The translations under genes and the position numbers were made by a program. From an uncultured Ruaniaceae bacterium (lineage in GTDB: Bacteria > Actinomycetota > Actinomycetes > Actinomycetales > Beutenbergiaceae): 6,930 nt of DNA. The notes below the pieces were generated by a model that saw only the letters and a program-made list of their open reading frames with translations, did not search any database and had not been told where the DNA came from. The stretch spans positions 1-6,930 of the forward strand of contig CAMXUZ010000301.1 of the NCBI GenBank assembly GCA_947251855.1, in the 5' to 3' direction. This document shows, piece after piece, positions 3,993 to 6,930 of the stretch (position 1 is its first letter; each line of letters starts with the position of its first letter).

Positions 3993-6429
3993 GGGTTGCG
4001 AAGATGACGGCGATGACTCCGGCCGCTCCCCACGCCAGGAGCCCGAGGATGGGCCCGGCGATACCGGAAATGGATGCCTCCAGCCCCTGGGTTGCCGAGA
4101 TTGCCGGGCCGATCGGGAGCCAGGAAACTACGGCAGGGGCGAAGGCAGGCATGGCGGAGGTCAACGCCGTCGCGACGGCAAAGGCGGCGATGAGAACGGT
4201 GAGCACGATCCCGACCCGACCGAAGGCCGCCACCAATCCGCGCTGCACGGCCATGAACACGACCGATGCGAGAGCGGCGAGCAATCCCAGCCCGAGCCCG
4301 ACCGAGGCCGCAAGGTCCGTGAACACCGCCGCGATGATCGTCACGCCGAACCCTTGCGCCGCCGCGATGAGCGCGGGAACCTTCATCGATCGGAACGTCA
4401 GCGCGGTCGCGGACCGCGTGCTCGTGCGCGCGCCCGCAGCGACGGCGGGGTAAACCCCGAGCAGCCACAACCCCCCGGCCCAGAGCGCGACCATCGCAAA
4501 GGACGCGAGCCAGGTGAATCCCACCCCACCGGGGTCGGAAAGCGCCACGGGATCGGCGAGGACGTCGGCGAGGGTCTCGCGCTCGCCATCGGGGTAGTGC
4601 GGAATCTCCTGGGTAGCCTCGTCGAGCCCGTCGGCGAGCTCCCCGGTGCCGCCAGCGAGTTCATCCGCCCCGCCGGCCAACTCCTCAGTTCCGGAACTGA
4701 GCTCGTCCGCGCCATCGACGAGCGCGCCGGCTCCGGCGGAGAGCTCATTCGTTCCCGCGGCGAGTTCGTCCGCTCCCTGGGCGAGGCCCCGGGTGCCTGA
4801 GGCGAGTTCGCTCGCCCCGCCGGCAAGTTCATCTGCCCCACCGGCAGCGGCGCCGCTGGCCGAGGCGATCTGCTTGGTGCCCCGGTCGAGTTCCACCGCG
4901 CCGGATTGGAGTTCCCCGACTCCGCTGTCCAGTTCGCTCGCCCCGCTGGAAAGCCCGGCGAGGCCCTCGGCTAGCTCGGCGTTACCTTGCGCGAGGTCGC
5001 GTGCGCCGCCGCCGAGTTCGCCCGACGCGTCGTGGGCCTGTTCCAGACCGGCGGCGAGTTCGTCCGCGCCGCGGGCGAGCTCGTTGATCCCGGTGAACAG
5101 TTGCTGGATCTCCCCCAGACCGCCCTCATCGCCGGTGAAGTCCTCCATGGAGTCGGCGAGGGCGTGCAACTGCTCGGACGCGTCCTGAAGGAACTGCTGT
5201 AGATCTTCTGAATTGCCGACGTGCTCTTGGAGCGCCGCGCACGCCTCCCCCTCGGGATCGGCCGCGCATACCGCGTCGATGATCTCCTGCACCGTTCCGC
5301 TCGCGCCGCCGAGACGGTCGGCGAAGTCCCGGACCTCGCTGGCCCCGGCAACGATGCCTTCCTCTATTTGATCCAGGTGCTCGGGCACGACGTCGACGGC
5401 GTTATTGAGCTCATCGAGCCCGCCGGCGAGCTCTTGTGCTCCCCCGGAGAGCTCTCCCAGCCCCGCTGTTAACTCCTCCACTCCCCCTGCGAGTTCCTGG
5501 GACCCGCCCTCGAGTTCGGAGGCACCCGCGGAGAGCGCGCTCGTCCCGGTGCTCAGTTCTTTCGTCCCGGCTCGAAGCCCGCTCACCCCGCTGGCGAGCT
5601 CGCTCGTTCCTCCTGAAAGCTCCCGGCTGCCCGACGCCAGTTCGTTGAGCCCACCGGCGAGTTCGGAGGCACCGGCGGACAGTTCTCCGGTCCCACCCAC
5701 GAGCTCGTGGGTGCCATCGGCGAGCTCACTTGCCCCGCCGGCGAGTTCACCGGTACCCGCCGCGAGTTCTTCCACCCCATCGGAGAGCTGTTCGCTGCCT
5801 CCGGCAAGTTCGCCGGCACCACCCGCGAGGTCACGCGCCCCCTGGGCGAGCGACTGCGCCCCCTCCGCGGCGTCCCCCAACTCCTCGCCGAGAGTGTTGA
5901 AGCCGACGAAAATATTTTCCAGGTACGAGCCGGTGAGGTCGTTACCGACCGAACCCATCGCCGCGCGGACGATCGTGTGCGTGACCGCATCGTCGACGAG
6001 CCGGGCCCGCGGCGAGGTCGTCACCTCGATCAGGGCTTGCCGCGGGTCGGCGTCCTCCTCGGCCGTCGAGGTCGCCGCGGCAGAGAACTCCGGCGGGATC
6101 GTGACGACCGCGCCGTATTCGCCCGAATCAAGCCCCTCGCGGGCGAGGTCCTCGTTCGTCATCACCCACTCGTAGTTCTCCACTTCGCCCTCGCCCAGGC
6201 CCTTGCCTTCGGCGAGCGCGGCCGCGAGTTGGCGGCCCAGCGGCACGGTCTGCCCTTCGAGTTCGACCGGTTCGTCATTGTTGACGACGGCGGCAACCAC
6301 TTCCTCGGCGTGGCGCCCGGGATGGGCGAGGGTCGTGGTGAAGGCCGCCGCGACGAGGAGGGGCACCACGAGAGCGATGAGGAGAGTCAGGATCCGGCGG
6401 GGACGGCGCAGGGAAGTGGTGGGAGTCAT
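3973..6429 (-). CDS. YhgE/Pip-family membrane protein with two heptad-repeat blocks
   Basis: This 818-residue protein has the YhgE/Pip architecture. A basic N-terminus (SLRRPRR) precedes a first membrane helix (about 13-35). An extracytoplasmic domain (36-180) follows, with the typical early motif AAVVNNDEP and later YGAVVTIPPEFS. Two long blocks (about 183-343 and 446-605) consist of seven-residue repeats of the type G-[AT]-x-E-L-[AS]-x, as in the long Gly/Ala/Ser coiled segments of the family. A non-repetitive insert (344-445) separates them and holds the only two cysteines (388 and 397). The C-terminal part (636-810) has five or six membrane helices like an ABC-2 permease and ends in a basic tail. 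Relatives include the lactococcal phage-infection protein Pip; the actinobacterial role is not established. ATG 6429 overlaps the stop of the ATPase-like gene (ATGA), indicating translational coupling and a shared complex. Confidence 0.93.
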   Translation of the reverse strand: MTPTTSLRRPRRILTLLIALVVPLLVAAAFTTTLAHPGRHAEEVVAAVVNNDEPVELEGQTVPLGRQLAAALAEGKGLGEGEVENYEWVMTNEDLAREGLDSGEYGAVVTIPPEFSAAATSTAEEDADPRQALIEVTTSPRARLVDDAVTHTIVRAAMGSVGNDLTGSYLENIFVGFNTLGEELGDAAEGAQSLAQGARDLAGGAGELAGGSEQLSDGVEELAAGTGELAGGASELADGTHELVGGTGELSAGASELAGGLNELASGSRELSGGTSELASGVSGLRAGTKELSTGTSALSAGASELEGGSQELAGGVEELTAGLGELSGGAQELAGGLDELNNAVDVVPEHLDQIEEGIVAGASEVRDFADRLGGASGTVQEIIDAVCAADPEGEACAALQEHVGNSEDLQQFLQDASEQLHALADSMEDFTGDEGGLGEIQQLFTGINELARGADELAAGLEQAHDASGELGGGARDLAQGNAELAEGLAGLSSGASELDSGVGELQSGAVELDRGTKQIASASGAAAGGADELAGGASELASGTRGLAQGADELAAGTNELSAGAGALVDGADELSSGTEELAGGADELAGGTGELADGLDEATQEIPHYPDGERETLADVLADPVALSDPGGVGFTWLASFAMVALWAGGLWLLGVYPAVAAGARTSTRSATALTFRSMKVPALIAAAQGFGVTIIAAVFTDLAASVGLGLGLLAALASVVFMAVQRGLVAAFGRVGIVLTVLIAAFAVATALTSAMPAFAPAVVSWLPIGPAISATQGLEASISGIAGPILGLLAWGAAGVIAVIFATRRAQSR
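4615..5094 (-). repeat. Heptad-repeat block 2 of the YhgE/Pip protein
   Basis: About 23 tandem units of 21 bp encode G-x-x-E-L-x-x style heptads (residues about 446-605). The DNA units have diverged but keep recurring fragments such as GGCGAGTTC on the plus strand. This is a protein repeat, not a CRISPR or satellite. Confidence 0.75.
5401..5883 (-). repeat. Heptad-repeat block 1 of the YhgE/Pip protein
   Basis: Tandem 21-bp units encode heptads such as GTGELAG, GASELAD and GTHELVG over residues about 183-343. Period and consensus are the same as in block 2, suggesting internal duplication or repeated expansion of one unit. Confidence 0.75.
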
Positions 6430-6930
6430 ACGAGTACACCTGCCAATGCGGTCTGTTGCACGATCTGCTCCGCGCGCCCGGTCACGGTTCCCACGATGAC
6501 CGTGGGGACCTGCGCGTTCTCCAGCACGCGTTGCAGGCTCGCGGCAGCGGCGGCGCCCAGGTCGTCGGCGCCGTCGAGAATGAGGATTTCGGGTTCTTCG
6601 GCGAGTACCGCCTCGAGGACCGAGGACCGGCCCGGGTGTGGTTCGTCGTCGACAATATGCACGTACGCGACCCTGCGGCGGACAGCGCTCGCGCGTTCGG
6701 GCACGACGAAGCCGCAGGTCTTCAGTCGTCCGCTGCCTGGCACGCGCCGCCCGGCGACGGTGAGGAGCAGCTCCGTGAGTTGCTCAGGTGATTCCGCGGT
6801 GATCGCCGTGGTCTGGCCCCGGGGGATGGCGAGGTCGACGCCGGTGAACACGCCCGGCTCGCTCGAGGCGAGGCCCTGGGCGACGACGGCATCGGTGTTC
6901 TCGGGTGAGGGCCAGTCGGCGAGGGCGAGC
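6426..6930 (-). CDS. Reduced ABC-ATPase-like protein, C-terminal part (runs off right edge)
   Basis: The visible 167 residues read from the right edge (LALADWPSPENTDAVV...) to a TGA that overlaps the yhgE-like ATG by four bases. The layout is that of an ABC nucleotide-binding domain: FTGVDLAIPRGQTTAIT matches the strand pair before a Walker A, AGRRVPGSGRLKTCG the segment after it, and PEILILDGADDL resembles a Walker B strand, ending in a switch-like strand (TVIVGTV). However, the P-loop position reads AESPEQLTEL with no GKS/T. No LSGGQ signature is visible, and only about 25 residues separate the RRRVAYVHIVDD strand from Walker B, where a helical subdomain is normally found. GTG 6851 is an available start (141 residues), but the frame stays open upstream and the upstream residues look coding, so the true start is probably outside. 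The likely partner is the downstream YhgE/Pip permease-like protein; ATP hydrolysis is doubtful. Confidence 0.7.
   Translation of the reverse strand, partial: LALADWPSPENTDAVVAQGLASSEPGVFTGVDLAIPRGQTTAITAESPEQLTELLLTVAGRRVPGSGRLKTCGFVVPERASAVRRRVAYVHIVDDEPHPGRSSVLEAVLAEEPEILILDGADDLGAAAAASLQRVLENAQVPTVIVGTVTGRAEQIVQQTALAGVLV

Noticed and set aside
4615..5883. Repeats resembling a CRISPR or satellite array
   Set aside because: The 21-bp period is the coding image of protein heptads; there are no unique spacers and units are diverged.
3982..6175. Long plus-strand open frames opposite the yhgE-like gene (for example 5405-6175, Ser/Pro-rich)
   Set aside because: Their repeats are the antisense image of the heptad repeats; no start signals or recognisable domains.

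Overview
High-G+C DNA with actinobacterial features: strong G/C bias at third codon positions, two genes that look leaderless (a TAnnnT -10 box six bases before the start codon), a CsbD-like stress protein, a YhgE/Pip protein with heptad repeats, and a VapBC45-type toxin-antitoxin locus. A member of the Micrococcales is plausible, but the window alone does not fix genus or species.

Layout. (1) Bases 1-1688, minus strand: N-terminal ~560 residues of a large actinobacterial superfamily-I-helicase-like AAA protein, cut by the left edge. (2) 1689-1914: spacer with the helicase promoter. (3) 1915-1987: a complete tRNA-Arg(CCT), plus strand. (4) ~1988-3390: an accessory patch of visibly lower G+C. 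It holds a tRNA-like scrap, a VapB45/DUF433-type antitoxin, its partner PIN-like toxin gene broken by one in-frame TAA, and possibly the remnant of an HNH endonuclease tail on the other strand. (5) 3389-3613, minus: a small two-helix membrane protein, unrecognised. (6) 3769-3936, plus: a CsbD-family protein. (7) 3973-6930, minus: a two-gene operon, a shrunken ABC-ATPase-like protein (cut by the right edge) followed with a 4-bp ATGA overlap by an 818-residue YhgE/Pip-family membrane protein.

How the parts fit. The ATPase-like protein and YhgE/Pip are translationally coupled and probably act together at the membrane. The YhgE C-terminal helices resemble an ABC-2 type permease, and its long extracytoplasmic part is built from heptad repeats. 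The ATPase lacks a recognisable Walker A lysine and the ABC signature, so it may be a regulatory or scaffold subunit rather than a motor. The toxin-antitoxin pair would normally be an autoregulated operon; here the toxin reading frame is interrupted, leaving an apparently orphan antitoxin. Its position directly downstream of a tRNA gene is typical of integrated or exchanged DNA. I see no complete mobile element, integrase, CRISPR array or obvious new multi-gene system. The most unusual items are the nonsense-interrupted toxin, the reduced ATPase coupled to YhgE, and the degenerate P-loop in the helicase-like protein.
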